Positions 7,684-19,821 are shown, numbered from the stretch's first letter. The stretch: DNA of 64,000 bases from Phaeoceros laevis (GCA_049999765.1 JBNGIQ010009046.1:1-64000); one strand, 5' to 3'. Notes: a model not told the origin generated them from the letters alone. Numbers and translations: made by a program.

Positions 7684-10578
7684 TCAGCTAGCAGAAGCGC
7701 CTCCTTGATTGAGAGTCTCATCATTACCTGGAAGCACTAGGCTAGGTTCATTAACTGCCCTTCCTCCTGGGAGGTCCACGTTCACCTCTTCTAGAAGATT
7801 GTGCAGTTGCTCAAGCTGCAGATGCTTGCAATCCCCTACCATGAAACAGTGCACTTCTTGCTCATGCTCAATCCAACTCTGGCCAGGTTTCTTCCATACA
7901 CCTCCCCTTTGTTCTAGTGCACTGACGTCCATTGAGTAGTCCCAGAGTCCGGCATGAGCATATATGTTGGACATTAAGACATAAGCTGCAGCATGCCTTG
8001 GCTGTATACACACTGCGCAGTTAAATGCATGCTCCCCCAGTTCTACCTTCCCATGCTGTCGGCAGGCATGCAGTAGACACAACCACATAGACAGATTAGG
8101 CTGCACTGGCATTGTCAACAACAATTTCTCTATAATGATGAAATATCCTGCACGTCCAAGGAGGTCTATCATGCTCACATAGTGTTCAATTTCCGGAGTT
8201 ATCCCGTGCTCTCTGCTCATTGATTCAAACAGCTCAACGCCTTTGTCAACAAGGCCAGCATGACTGCAGGCATAGAAGAGTGAAAGGAATGTGACCCCAC
8301 TTGGCTTTACACCAGCCACCAGCATTTGCTGATAACATTGCAGGCTTACTGCCAAGTATCCCTGTCGGGCATAACCAGCAATTAAAGCATTCCAGGAAAC
8401 CACATTAGGCTCTGACAAGGCATCGAAGACATTCTGAGCATCAGGCATGCTTGCACACCTCCCATATGCATGAATGAAGGTGTTTGCCAAAAGGAGGCTC
8501 AGATCATTTCTTGTCGAAACATACATGTGATGAACATGCCTGCACACATCCAAGCCACCGGCATTGCTGCAGGCTTGCAGGATGCAGATAAGTGTGACTT
8601 CATTTGGACTGATAGGCCCTTCTGTCATTTCTTTGTATGTCTGCAAAGCCTTCCCCGATAGGCCTTGCAGGGCATATGTTGAAAGCATTGTATTCCATGA
8701 CACCACATTCTGCTCAGGCAGCCCATTGAACACATTCTGGGCATCCACAATGCTCCCACACTTCCCGTACATGCTAATGAGGGTGCTACCGACATAGACA
8801 TCCGAAGCATATCCGTTCCTCATAATCTCACCATGTGTTGCCTTCCCGATTCCCAAAGCCTCCACTTTTAGAAATTGCCCATCTACCACACCATCGTCCT
8901 CCTTTTCCGCCAGCAGGCCACATGCCTGAAGTACACTGACAAATGTTCGATCATTTGGACTCACCCCTTCCCTCCTCATTTGTTGATACAGCTGTACAGC
9001 CTCCACTGGTTGGCCGTGCTGGGCATGTGCTGCAAGCATTGCATTCCAGGAGACTGTGTCGCGCTTAGACAAACCATCAAACACATTATGTGCGTCTGCA
9101 ATGCTCCCACACTTTCCGTACATACTCACTAATGTGTTACCAACAAATATATCTACATCGTAACCATGTCTGTGAGCATCACCATGAATGGCCTTCCCCT
9201 TCATCAGAGACTGTACTTTGACGCATCGACCATCCAGAAGTTCTTCTTCTTCTCTCTCTGCAAGCATGCCACAGCCTTGGAGTATGCTCACAAAAGTTCG
9301 AACATCTGGAGACACTCCTTGCTCTTGCATTTGCTTGTACAAGTGCAAAGCCTCCTCTACCAGGCCCTGCTGGGTATATGCCACAATCAGCGCAGTCCAT
9401 GCCACCACATCTTGCTGAGGCAATGTATCAAACGTTGCGTGTGCATCAACAACGCTTCCACACTTTCCATACATGCTCACGAGGGTGCTACCAACGAAGA
9501 CATCTGAGTCACAACCCTTACTTCGGGCGTCTGCATGTATTGCTTTCCCGACTACCAAAGACCTCAGTTTTGCGCACTGCCCATCAACACTAACAGCTGC
9601 TTCCTCCTCACCAAGCGTACCACAGGCCTGGAGTGCGCTAACAAAGGTCCCGGGATCTGGATTGCCCTTTTCTGTCCACATCCGTTCGTACAGCTGCAAA
9701 GTCTTCCCTGCCTGACCCTGCTTAGCATATGCGGCAAGCATGACATTCCATAAAACCACATCCCTGTCTGACAACCCGTCAAAAACGGTCTGCGCACTGA
9801 CAATACTCCCACATTTTGCGTACATGTCGACGAGACAAGTGCCCACGAACCGGTCGTTGCCACACCCGAATTCCAAGGCATCTGCATGAATGCGCTTGCC
9901 TTTTTCCAGGTCTGCTAGGCTCGCACAAGCTCTAGCTAGGCTGACAAAGGTATACTTGTTTGGCTCAAGACCTTTCAGCCGCAAACAGTCATACATTCTC
10001 AGCGCCTCATGCCCTTGCCCGGACCTTGTGAACCCAGATATGACGGCTGTCCAGGAGAAGACAGTTTGGTTAGGCAACCTGCTAAATACCTGAAGCGCAT
10101 CTTCAAGGCCCCCGCAGTTCACCAACGTGCTCACCAGATATTCTCCAAGAAACCTGGAAGAGTCCAAACCATGTTGGGCCAGATGAGCATGCACGCACTT
10201 GGCTTTAGACAGGGAGCTCCTTGTCACGCACGCCTTCAGCAGACACCTGTATTGATCTAAAGATGGGACGATTCCCTTTTGGTCCATGCGCGACAGGGCG
10301 GCCAGGGCCCTATCCAGGTGCCCGTCGTTGCACAAACTGCGAATTTCGTCAGCTGATCTGCCATGTCCGGCAGAGAAAAACCAGCGCAGTCTCCCCAAAC
10401 AATTCTGTCGCTGGACTTGCAGGGTTGCTAAGCCAAAACGCCCCCACAAAGGATTGCACTGATAGTTCAACCACGTGCTCTGTCTGTAGTTGAAGTGGAT
10501 GGATCGGGTTTCTGTCTGCACGCACAGTGAAAGTTGCAGAAGCAGATGTCGCTCCAAGTAACACAACGCTTGGATCAT
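7684..10578 (-). CDS. PLS-class PPR protein, E subgroup, 964 aa
   Basis: A single uninterrupted frame. Residues 1-75 are Arg-rich, Gln-rich and poor in acids, like an organelle transit peptide. From about residue 80 to 830 there are consecutive P, L and S motifs (repeated FVG-TLVSMYGKCGS and NVVSWN-MLA stretches), then an E domain (about 830-903) and an E+ tail with GQSWIEHEQEVHCFMVGD. There is no DYW deaminase domain: the protein stops about 50 residues after the E+ tail. Proteins of this class bind single-stranded organellar RNA and mostly select sites for C-to-U editing, so this one would need a DYW partner in trans. Three successive units carry an extra acidic insert (separate entry). The start is the first ATG of the frame. 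Intronless structure is normal for PPR genes. Confidence 0.93.
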   Translation of the reverse strand: MIQALCYLERHLLLQLSLCVQTETRSIHFNYRQSTWLNYQCNPLWGRFGLATLQVQRQNCLGRLRWFFSAGHGRSADEIRSLCNDGHLDRALAALSRMDQKGIVPSLDQYRCLLKACVTRSSLSKAKCVHAHLAQHGLDSSRFLGEYLVSTLVNCGGLEDALQVFSRLPNQTVFSWTAVISGFTRSGQGHEALRMYDCLRLKGLEPNKYTFVSLARACASLADLEKGKRIHADALEFGCGNDRFVGTCLVDMYAKCGSIVSAQTVFDGLSDRDVVLWNVMLAAYAKQGQAGKTLQLYERMWTEKGNPDPGTFVSALQACGTLGEEEAAVSVDGQCAKLRSLVVGKAIHADARSKGCDSDVFVGSTLVSMYGKCGSVVDAHATFDTLPQQDVVAWTALIVAYTQQGLVEEALHLYKQMQEQGVSPDVRTFVSILQGCGMLAEREEEELLDGRCVKVQSLMKGKAIHGDAHRHGYDVDIFVGNTLVSMYGKCGSIADAHNVFDGLSKRDTVSWNAMLAAHAQHGQPVEAVQLYQQMRREGVSPNDRTFVSVLQACGLLAEKEDDGVVDGQFLKVEALGIGKATHGEIMRNGYASDVYVGSTLISMYGKCGSIVDAQNVFNGLPEQNVVSWNTMLSTYALQGLSGKALQTYKEMTEGPISPNEVTLICILQACSNAGGLDVCRHVHHMYVSTRNDLSLLLANTFIHAYGRCASMPDAQNVFDALSEPNVVSWNALIAGYARQGYLAVSLQCYQQMLVAGVKPSGVTFLSLFYACSHAGLVDKGVELFESMSREHGITPEIEHYVSMIDLLGRAGYFIIIEKLLLTMPVQPNLSMWLCLLHACRQHGKVELGEHAFNCAVCIQPRHAAAYVLMSNIYAHAGLWDYSMDVSALEQRGGVWKKPGQSWIEHEQEVHCFMVGDCKHLQLEQLHNLLEEVNVDLPGGRAVNEPSLVLPGNDETLNQGGASAS
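8709..9762 (-). repeat. Three ~117-residue repeats inside the PPR gene
   Basis: Residues 273-389, 390-506 and 507-623 align as tandem units of about 117 residues. Each contains an S-P-L block and an acidic loop of the form L-x-E-x-E-E----DGQ--K--SL at residues 323-342, 440-458 and 557-575 (bases 9553-9612, 9205-9261 and 8854-8910). The loop falls between the two helices of a PPR motif. The pattern suggests segmental tandem duplication within the gene. Confidence 0.75.
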
Positions 10579-11373
10579 GGCAGTGAGTCGGAGCTACCCT
10601 TGCCTTGTTCAGCCCGTTGTTCGACACTTCAAAGGGTTTAAGCAACAATCCTGCCAAACCTTCTTCCCACCCGGATCGAACACCGGGCACTTGAACATCT
10701 TGCTGCAGGTGGCACATGAAACCTGGATGAGAACGCTGCAACTTCAATTCCAGCCCGGAGCGGAGCCGCAGCATACAAATTATCCTAGTCCTGTCCTGAA
10801 CTGGCTAGGGCGAGCGATCCATAATTGGAGTCGCCATGGACATGCAAATTGGTAGCTTCAGCTCGAAGGCACTCACACACAGATGGCGTCACCCAGAAGA
10901 CAGTCAGGGAGGAGTTTTGCTACTGCACACTACTCAGCATTTCTCATAGAATCTCCACTGTGATGGATAGCGATAACATACTCGTTCTGGATACAGGTAG
11001 CGCCGCAAATTCGTGAAGTACCTTCACGTTCTGCCCACTGTACTTGCACTTTGGTGACTGCAACAGGTAAATGTAAGGAGTATGTAGAATACTCAAAGCG
11101 ATCGGGAAGTATGTCCTGATAATCCTTGGGGGCCATTCTTCAGCTACCATCGACTGCCTTATCAGACGCAGTAAACGACATAGACCTAAAACTCATTCCT
11201 CCAATGGGCGATCCAGGAAAACTGCACTTACTAACGTCACAAACCAGAATGTGACTGAAGGAAGGAACTTTATTAAGCACAGGGGGAAGCGTTGGGGCAA
11301 GGTTCAACTCAAAATTGCTCGTTTCAAACCATTTTTTCGTCAGTTTTTCGTCAGAGGCGGCTGAAGCAACTGC

Positions 11374-11430
11374 CCTCTTTGATTTTTATTTGCAGGAAGG
11401 TGCTCGTCTTTGATTTTTATTTGCAGGAAG
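11374..11430 (+). repeat. 33-bp period direct duplication
   Basis: The sequence tctttgatttttatttgcag followed by 'gaag' occurs at 11374-11397 and 11407-11430. Each copy looks like a polypyrimidine tract with an AG acceptor. Confidence 0.85.
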
Positions 11431-11853
11431 TTGAGCACCTGGCTGAAATTGCTGCCATGTATGCTACAAAAGTTAGAGCTGCCTATGTAGAGAATCTGAC
11501 CTTAGATAGTTGGACAGTTTAGAGATTGATGAGCACAGGATGATGTGTGAAGCTATAATTCCTCACTTATAAAGCGGTGCTATTTTCTCTAAAAAAAACT
11601 TTATTAAGCACTTTTTGGGCCGCACTATGACGAAAGGCTCATAATATAGATAACAAAATGGTATGAAGAAGAAGAAGAATGAGTTTCAGGATTTCTACAT
11701 CTTCGGCAGATCTTCTACCTGTATGCCGCAAATCTACCATCCAGGCTCCAGGAGTGCCTCTCCTACTGCAGTGATAAATGCTTGCAACTGCTCATGACCA
11801 TGTCACTGTAACAGGTCGCGCAGCTGGCTTCGGCGTATCGGATTTGAAGGGTA

Positions 11854-11895
11854 CAGGAGCAAGTAACCTTTGGTCATGGAGGTTACTTGCTCCTG
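11854..11895. repeat. Perfect 15-bp inverted repeat
   Basis: caggagcaagtaacc (11854-11868) is followed after 12 bases by its exact reverse complement (11881-11895). It would form a stable hairpin if transcribed. No longer terminal repeats were seen around it. Confidence 0.9.
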
Positions 11896-12189
11896 AGTTA
11901 GCGACTCTTTTACGAAAGTTTGCCGATACCAATATACACCGGCGTAAGATAGTAAAAAGTAACGATGACCAAATCAATGTACGAAAAGAAAATCGGCCAC
12001 ATGTGGCAACGTTTATGACTTTCGTGTTCATACATTAGAACATGATTTTACGGCCAAGCGTAAGATCACGTTGCAACGACGATGAAACGAGTCGTCGTCG
12101 GAATTGTTTTATTCTTGCATGCTCCCGTGAAAATGAGCTCACTTCGAGTGACTGGAGAATTACTGGTGTGGGGACGGCAAGAAAGAATT

Positions 12190-15100
12190 CTACAGGCGGG
12201 ACTTCGGCTGTGCCTGAGCTATAGCACCCTGAAGAAACAGAATGTAATGCGCGTTAGAAGAACCATAGGCACAGCCAACCCTGCACTCATTCGGTAACCA
12301 ACCACATACCAGTTTCACACCACTTGCAGCCCGGTCTTCCAAATAGGAACACGGCTTGAAAAAATCTCCGTACGTTTCTGACCACTTTCTTAGCCTAGTG
12401 GCTATGTGTTTGGCACCAACCAAATCAGCCCAGAACACGATACCGCCTCTGTATGCAGCAGAAGGATCAGCCATGATTTCATTTTCGAGCAGCACAGCTG
12501 GATTAAGCACCTCGTCGAATTAAAATGGCAAGAGCGGGTGTCAGTTCAGTACCTGTAAGCAGGGAAGCCCATGCCCAGCACGCTAGCAATATCGAGGTCA
12601 CTGGATTGCACGACCACCTTCTCATCCAAAACCCGACATGACTCATTGACAATAGGGAAAAATATCATCTCCACGATGTCCTGGTCTGTCACAGAGATAG
12701 GCTGCAAAAGGAGCAGAAAAGATAAGCTGCAGGAATGAAGCTGAGTTGCTGCGAACCGTATGACATAATTCTATATACCTTGCCCCCAGGCAGTATGTTT
12801 GCGAGCTTCCGTGACTTTTCCACATACTCCTTCAGTTCGGGGGCTGGTCGGGGCCTTCGCTTTTCATCATACAAGTAGAACCCCTTACGATTGCTCTCAC
12901 CTGCATATACTTGCCAAGTCAAAGACAAGGCATTCCCAAGGTACTCTGCAACCAACTAACTTTCAAGAAGCAGACACCAAAAGCTGCTCTCTTATGGCTG
13001 GAAGTAGGAATGGTGGTAGTCGGGAGGGCTTACCAACACGGCCGTCTTCAAGCATCATTGGGGTTAATGCAGACTTGTACACTCTATCTGGGAAAGCATC
13101 CACAAATTGCTTTCCTACTGCCACCCCTACTCCAAACCCAACAAGATCCACCAGTCTGCAGAAAATACCGAGTCAGTCATGCCTGCATTATCGGATCAGT
13201 CACTTGCAGTATTTCATAATATGGAACAGCTCATGGTAAGATCAAAAGTTAGGGGCTAAAACAAGCCTACCGGAAAGGGCCCATTGGCATGCCAAAATTC
13301 TTGATGACCTCATCTATACGGTAAGGGTCAACACCAAGATCCACCAGCTGAGCAGCAGCCATGGTGTATGGGAAAAATACACGGTTCACAGCAAACCCAG
13401 TGCAGTTGCCGACAACAACTGGGACCTTCTTAATATTCTTCCCAAGATGCATGAGATCCAAAATGGCTTGAGGAGAGGTCTTCTCGGATCGTACAATCTC
13501 AAGAAGTGGCATGATATGAGCAGGACTGTCACAGAAAAGAGTTGAGGTCTTCAGAAGACAAATCTGCAAGTACGTTCACAGCTCCTCGCAACAGCCCTAC
13601 GCACCTGAAAAAGTGGGCACCCAGAATTCGGTCCTGAGAACGTGTCTTCGCACCAACCAGATTCAGGTCAATGGTGGAAGTGTTCGTTGCCAATGCACAA
13701 CTTGGGGAACAGTATTTCTCAATATCCAGAAAAATCTGCTGCTTTAATGAGATATTCTCAATCACAGCCTGCGGTGCATATGTCACAGTCAGGAGTGTGG
13801 TGAAGTCACATGCTACGACAGTGTCGTAGGAAACAAGGTGAAAGAAAAGCTTCTAAGCCTCACAATTACAACATCACAAGTGCAAGCCTTTAAGGAAATT
13901 ACCTCAATCACCAGATCGACAGTGGGAAAGTCCTCATAGTGAAGTGTCCCCTTCACTAAGGCTAAAGTCCGGTTGTACTTATCCTCAGTCATTGCACCTT
14001 TGGCAACACGGCTGCGAAGATTTGCTGCATACCAAACATCCAGCCAGCCTTCATCAGGTCTGGATGGTGTGCCTCAACGCATAAAATGCGCCCCTATGTC
14101 CTGATAGGGGCGTTACCTTTGATGCGGGCCATAGCTTGCTCAAGGAACTTGTCATTAGCTTCCTTCAAAAGCACTTGAACGTTGTTCATAATCAAAGCAG
14201 TAACAATACCAGAACCCATGAGTCCACCACCAATCACAGCAACCTTCTTTACTGGCCTCGGCTTCAGACCTAGGTCAGTAACTCCAGGAACCTGTGGAGG
14301 TACTCTTCAGCAGTCAGGTCTCATTTAAAACCAGATCATAGTCAAAACCAGAGAAAAAGCTCAAGGCTTCCAGAGTCACCTTGGTTGTTGCCCTTTGAGA
14401 AAAGAAAATGTGCACAAGAGCCTTTGAAGTGTCGGAATACAAAGCTTCCAGAAAAGCTTGCTCTTCCTGTGCAAATGATCGCACATAAAACAGGTGATTT
14501 TCGGATTGATAATCCATTCAATCTGCACTACACCTGGTTAACCATGGCATCTTACCTTCAGCAGGCCAGCATATCCTCCAGCAACGATACCTTCCTCAAT
14601 GGAATCGAGGCAAAGAAAAGGATGCTTCAAATTTGGAGCAGTTTTCTTTGCTTGCGCTCTTGCAAACTTGAGTATCTCACGAGCTTCTCCAAGCGCTTCT
14701 AACTTGTCAGATCTGTACAGTGTCAGGATCCAAGGCTTGCGAAATCCAGCTATTTCCAAAGCCCACTTTCGGGCTGCATTCAACAAGTCCTCAGGTGAGA
14801 CTATTTCATCTACTAAGCCAAGCTGCTTTCCCTCTTCAGACTTGATGGGCTTGGAGAGCTGGAGGTATAACAACAGCACAGTTAGAATACCAAGCGGCTA
14901 CCAAAACACAAAGATACACAAAGCACCCAAATCTAACGTAAACCAATCTCCCACATTGCAGCTTGACGTAGAGTGGAGGGTCAAATTCCACAGCATTATG
15001 ATTCCACCAGAATTCACTAAACCCAACACCAGCAGCTATCTGATCATACCGCTTTACCACTAAATACTAACGAAGCCTAACACCTGAACCCAATCTCCCA

Positions 15101-16598
15101 GCAGTGGAAGTTGGTTTCACTGAAGTACCAGCATCATCTCGATAGCCTTTGTCAGTCCTACCAATCGTGGCAACCGTTGTGTACCTGTCCATGTACATTG
15201 CTTGATTATGGCAGAACTCTCCGTCTTGCAACATCAAATTTGTCATGAAACTACTGAACATATCCCAGCTGAACTACGAGCCGACATCAACCGAACAAGT
15301 CATAGCACAACATAGTGCTGATCAAAAGGTGTTGGTAAGCTCACCTCCAAATCCAGGAATGATGCCGAGTTGAAGTTCCGGAAGCCCGAGTTGGGCTTTG
15401 GGAGTTGAAAGTCGAGCATGGCATGCCTGTTTATTTTCAAACGTTACAACCCCATCTAGAATAACGACTTGCTATCACTCGGAGTTCTAGAAAAACAACA
15501 GATTTCCATTTCAGAGGAATCCTCGAATTGTGAAAATCATAGAAGAGGGAAGGGATTCACACACCATAGCCAGCTCCAATCCACCACCGAGCGCCAGCCC
15601 AGAAATGGCAGCCACTGAAGGCTTTCTTGCAGCTAAAGGAACCAAAGTCACCCTGTTAGGTTTAAGGGCAAGTCGGGAGAGACTGAAGGTGTGTATGTTA
15701 CTAGATACATTAAATATAGTCAACAGCAGCCAGGACAATCCATAGGAGAAAGTCACATCAAGAGGAACTGCATGCCGTACATTCGATGGTATTTGCCATC
15801 AAGTCTATGGAGACACGTCCCATACGATCAGCGGTTCCTGCACCACACACAATTGTTATTTTTTTGACTGAAGTGACGGGTTGGAGGTGTGCAGCACAAA
15901 ATCAGACCTACAAATGAACAGACACCACATAGCAGACGAGACCAGGAAACAGAGCGAGGTAGCTCACTGGTCTCTTGGATTTCAGCGATTGAATTGATAT
16001 CGAAACCTCCCGAAAATTTTCCATTCTGACCTGTTGTAACAATGTGCACCAACATTTCCACCCCCAGGATCATCAGGTTGCATACAATGACTAAACGGCA
16101 CAGTCAACACGTCCGGAACTCTAGTAAAGGTGCGACATGGAGTGCAACATCCTTTCTTTGCTCAAATGTGAAGATATCTATAGTAGATTGCACTACGTAC
16201 AGCTTGCTTGTGTGAATGGGCATAGACAGCCAGGGCGCCAAGCTTACCAGTAACCACAATTGCCTTCACGTCGTCCCGGCGAATTGCCTCATCGTACTTC
16301 TCCTTAAGCCCACGAAGAACTAGCAAAACAACCGTGCCACACATCAGCCATGCACGCTCACAAGAGGAAGCACCGCATCCATGTCCGCTGCGCAAGCTTC
16401 ACTGAGAAAGGAGCGAATTCCTTGCTCAGGTAGCACATGCAAACAGAAATTTAGTGGAACATGGAGGGGAAGGCCGAGCCTTGGATCGTGACAGCTTCAC
16501 TCACTCGGAATGGCAAGCGCATTGACTGGAGGGTAGCTGAGCTTGATAAGCGCGACCCCATCCGAACCAACATCCATGCTGACGCTTGCCTTGCCCAT
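12190..16598 (-). CDS. MFP2: Peroxisomal multifunctional beta-oxidation protein
   Basis: Eighteen minus-strand exons close in phase: 16505-16598, 16248-16319, 15968-16030, 15781-15837, 15565-15632, 15345-15426, 15129-15184, 14556-14858, 14380-14466, 14117-14291, 13903-14024, 13605-13768, 13271-13525, 13034-13155, 12779-12900, 12553-12701, 12310-12448 and 12190-12228. They encode 722 residues, close to plant MFP2/AIM1. The N-terminal enoyl-CoA hydratase has both glutamates in context (GGGLELAM, Glu115; GLPELQLG, Glu135, 20 apart as in FadB). The hydroxyacyl-CoA dehydrogenase has the NAD loop IGGGLMGSG (about 315-322) and the HFFSPAH segment (about 445). The C-terminus is SRL, a PTS1 signal, so it acts in peroxisomes on the hydration and oxidation steps of fatty-acid beta-oxidation. 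I cannot tell MFP2 from AIM1; the symbol is a family label. The last intron is 81 bp, in frame and stop-free. Confidence 0.95.
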
Positions 16599-17425
16599 GT
16601 TGTTCACTTTAATTCTGCTTCCCAAGCACCACAGAGTAAACGCTCAACTCCAAGAAGACGAGCGAAAGTAGCAGGATCGGGAACAAAAAATGGACGTAGG
16701 AGCTGGAGAAGGTAGACACACAAATGTATGAGGAAGTGCCAATTGCAAGTTGCCGGATGAGTGCGAAGAATTGATGGGTGTGACTGCGAAGACGTAGCTT
16801 CAATCCGGCGAAATCGGCGGGGCTTGGCGTAAGGCAAGACAGATAGACATGCAGGCGGTGCTTGACTGAACGGAATTGATGGCGGTGGCAACTCTCGGCG
16901 CACTCTAGAAACTGACGCTCGCCGCAATCCGGGATTCCGGCATCACGCTTGTCTAAATTGTCTAATGAATATATCCGCTGGAAGATATTACCTCAGATCT
17001 TACCAGTAGTCTGTGTATACTCAGTATACAGTCTAGGGTTTACACCTGAACGCCACGTGGGCGTGGTTCCTCCCCGCTGTGAACCAATTGTACCGTATGT
17101 GTTCAAATGCCGAGTGCTTCGTCCTTCGTGCAACTCAAGGCGTTGCCTGCATGCACGTCCTGCTACTTAATTGTCCTCCTTCAACATGACGTACATTCAT
17201 CAACTCCCGGTTGAATTCGGATTATGAGACACTGTCATTGTCTTCATTTGTGCAGTGCAAGATGTTTGTGGACGGACGCTGATTTCAATGAGCAATGGTT
17301 CTTGGAGGGGGGACCATGTCCAGATCATTTCGAGATACAGAGCTCGTACGCAATTGGCGCAGACATCCAACGTGATTTTGTGATAGCAGCAGAAGTAGCA
17401 AAACATTCTTCCGCAGTTGTCTTTC
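16599..17425. promoter_or_regulatory. Shared divergent promoter region
   Basis: 827 bp separate the ATG of MFP2 (-) from the ATG of the O-fucosyltransferase-like gene (+). No gene is recognised inside, so it should hold both promoters and 5' leaders. I did not identify a convincing core element. Confidence 0.45.
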
Positions 17426-19522
17426 ATGGCATTACAGAGGTCTGTGAAGCCTCAATTCTCCTTGCAACCTCAATCGAACTCGCAGGAAATATTTGCAGAT
17501 TTTTCTGGAAGATCCTCGTCCTCTTGTAGTTCGGCTGGTTCCAGAAGTCACAGTCAGCTGCCATTTTTAGCTGGCATCATCTCGCTTTCTGTTGGATTGA
17601 TTGTGTGCGCTACTTGGACACTGCTGAAGGGGTCTCCTGCGACGTCCACGAATCTGCACCACATGAGGTTGAGCTTTGGGGGAAAGAAATTTCTATATTG
17701 GGGGAACAGAATTGACTGTCCGGGCAGAAATTGTTTGATATGTGGAGGACTAGGTCATCAGGAGTCCAGCCTTCGTTGTGCATTGGAGGAAGCTCTCTAT
17801 CTAAACAGGTAATTGCGCACCTGGCAATGTACATGAACTCGGGCTGAAGGTGACTGATTGCCGCCACTCTGTGAGCAATCAGTGCGTTGAGCTTAATTTT
17901 CTCGATAAGGATAGCTCCGTGCTTGGCTAGCTCAGTGGTGATGGACTCGTAAGTTCCACAGTTATGACTCACCAGGTCTGAAATTTTTAACGCAGCAAGC
18001 ATGATGTTCCAGGACCTTTGTATTACCCTCGAAATTATGTCTGACCAAGAAACACAATGCAAAAGTTGCGCTGGGTCAGTCTACGACCAGGCTGAGCTCT
18101 TTGCAGCAGCGGTTAGTCCTGCTACTACCATGTGTTGTCCTTAGTAGCTGTGGGCAGGTCAGAATCTCTTTGCAAGCAACCTGCTAGCTTACTTGAAAGT
18201 ATTAAGCCATCTTAACGTGCAACAGGTGGGATTCTGAGAGCTGCTCAGTGAAATCACTCTACGACGTTGGGCTTTTGTCAAAGACGGTACCTGTCATTCT
18301 TGACAGCTCTGCAGAGTGGAAAGGTGTTGTGGAGCTGGCAAACAGTCACATCGTCTCTCAAGCTTATGTGCAGGGCACGGGTAGGGAAGAGTTGCGGACA
18401 AACTCTCACTACAACGACAAAATCATCGTCAACCGCACCGCCAACCCTCTAGCATGGTCTTCTGCCCTACACGATGACTTGTTCCGCCGCATGTTTGTTA
18501 GGCCCTCCCAAACTAAGGCTGCTTCAATTCTGTCACAAGTAGGGCAAACATGTGAGGTGAGGGAGTTGCTTTCTTCACTGCTTGGTTTGGCTGGCCAGGT
18601 TCATGGAATGTAAGAATCGACGGAATCACAGTGCCCTCTTGGTTCCATACTCCCTTCTTCAAGCAGTTGCAGCGCATCCTCTCCGAGAGGTTGCTCAAAA
18701 GGTAACAACTCACCTTTCTCCGCATTCTTTTACCACAAACAAAAACATCGTGAGCATGGAGGTGATGTTGCTTGAGTATTAAGGTTAGACTAAATATTTC
18801 TCCTGATTTTGTCATACCATATGCAGTAAGTCTGTTCGTCAGTGATAACTTTGCCATCAAAGTAGGAGTCTTGTCCAAAATGAATCTCATGAGTGGCTGA
18901 TCTTTGTCATGTGTTGACATAAAACTAACGAAGATGTTCAATTCTGTGTCGTTGGAGTTTGACTAGATCATAGAGAAACTTGGAGACTTTGATGCTCTTC
19001 ATGTACGACGGGGAGACAAGGTGAAACTGAGGAAAGACAGGTTCGGTGTTTACAGAACAACCTACCCTCATCTTGACAGGGACACCCAACCTCTAGCTAT
19101 CCTGAATCGCATCAAAGACTGGATACCAGAAGGGCGAACCCTTTATATTGCCTCTGACGAACGTCAACCAGGGTATTTTGATCCTATTGCTACAAGGTAT
19201 ACAATTTTCCTGCTGACATTTGTTGACTTTAACGTGCTGTTCCTTACAAAATTGATGATTCTGTCTGAGACCTTGTGCCTTTTTCAGGTACAATGTCGTT
19301 CGACCTCTGAACTTTTCCACCTTATTGAGGCCCGTGGTTCACAACAACTACCAGCTTTTTATGATCGACCGTCTGGTTTTAGCAGGAGCCAAGGTGTTAG
19401 TAAAGACGTGGAAAGAAAACCCTGCAGATCTGTGCCTCAGTGACGATTCAAAGAAGTCGCTCAAGCGTTGGGAAATTCCTGTACACACATTCAATGACTC
19501 GCAGGTTCATCCAGCACAGTGA
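17426..19522 (+). CDS. O-fucosyltransferase family protein, SUB1-like
   Basis: Six exons: 17426-17808, 18013-18078, 18226-18456, 18599-18701, 18967-19196 and 19288-19522, giving 415 residues with closing phases. The donor of exon 2 at 18078 is weak and is the least certain junction. The protein is a type II membrane protein: a Ser/Gln-rich cytosolic head, one membrane span at about 46-67, then a lumenal domain with RCALEEALYLNR, NRTANPLAWFMECK, HVRRGDK (about 273-279), TYPHLDRDT, TLYIASDE and NNYQLFMIDRL. This order matches the plant GDP-fucose O-fucosyltransferase-like group that includes Arabidopsis SUB1 (SHORT UNDER BLUE LIGHT 1). The expected site of action is Golgi or endomembrane; the donor and acceptor substrates are unproven for this subgroup. 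It converges on RPAIN, with 299 bp between stops. Confidence 0.85.
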
Positions 19523-19821
19523 GCCCAGAAAGTGCATACTTGTCTCAGGTGCGCTTTGGCAGAACTTATGGCATGTTACGACAGCAGTGATTAGGCAGGC
19601 CGGGTGGTAACTTCTAGAAGACAATAGCCTTAAAATGGATGACTTGAACTCAAGCCCCCCCGAACATTTGGTTGGGACTTCAAACGATTCCATCTCTCCA
19701 AGAACCACATTAGTAACTCTCCTGACTGTCAGGCCAAAATCCTTATTGCTCAGAAGTTCATAATCTTCATAGGCATACTCCCGTGCTGAAAGCCTCTGGC
19801 CATTAGGCCATTCGTGTGGCA

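Larger units (their letters stand above)
10579..12189. other. Intergenic between PPR gene and MFP2
   Basis: The first part should be the promoter of the PPR gene (divergent end). No secure gene is seen. It holds a 33-bp period duplication at 11374-11430 and a 15-bp perfect hairpin at 11854-11895. A short plus-strand frame at about 11430-11522, after a splice-acceptor-like tract, could be an exon fossil, but I cannot assign it. Confidence 0.4.

Noticed and set aside
17610-18062. 150-codon antisense frame in the O-fucosyltransferase-like gene
   Set aside because: It overlaps two exons of a well-supported plus-strand gene and has no recognisable domain.
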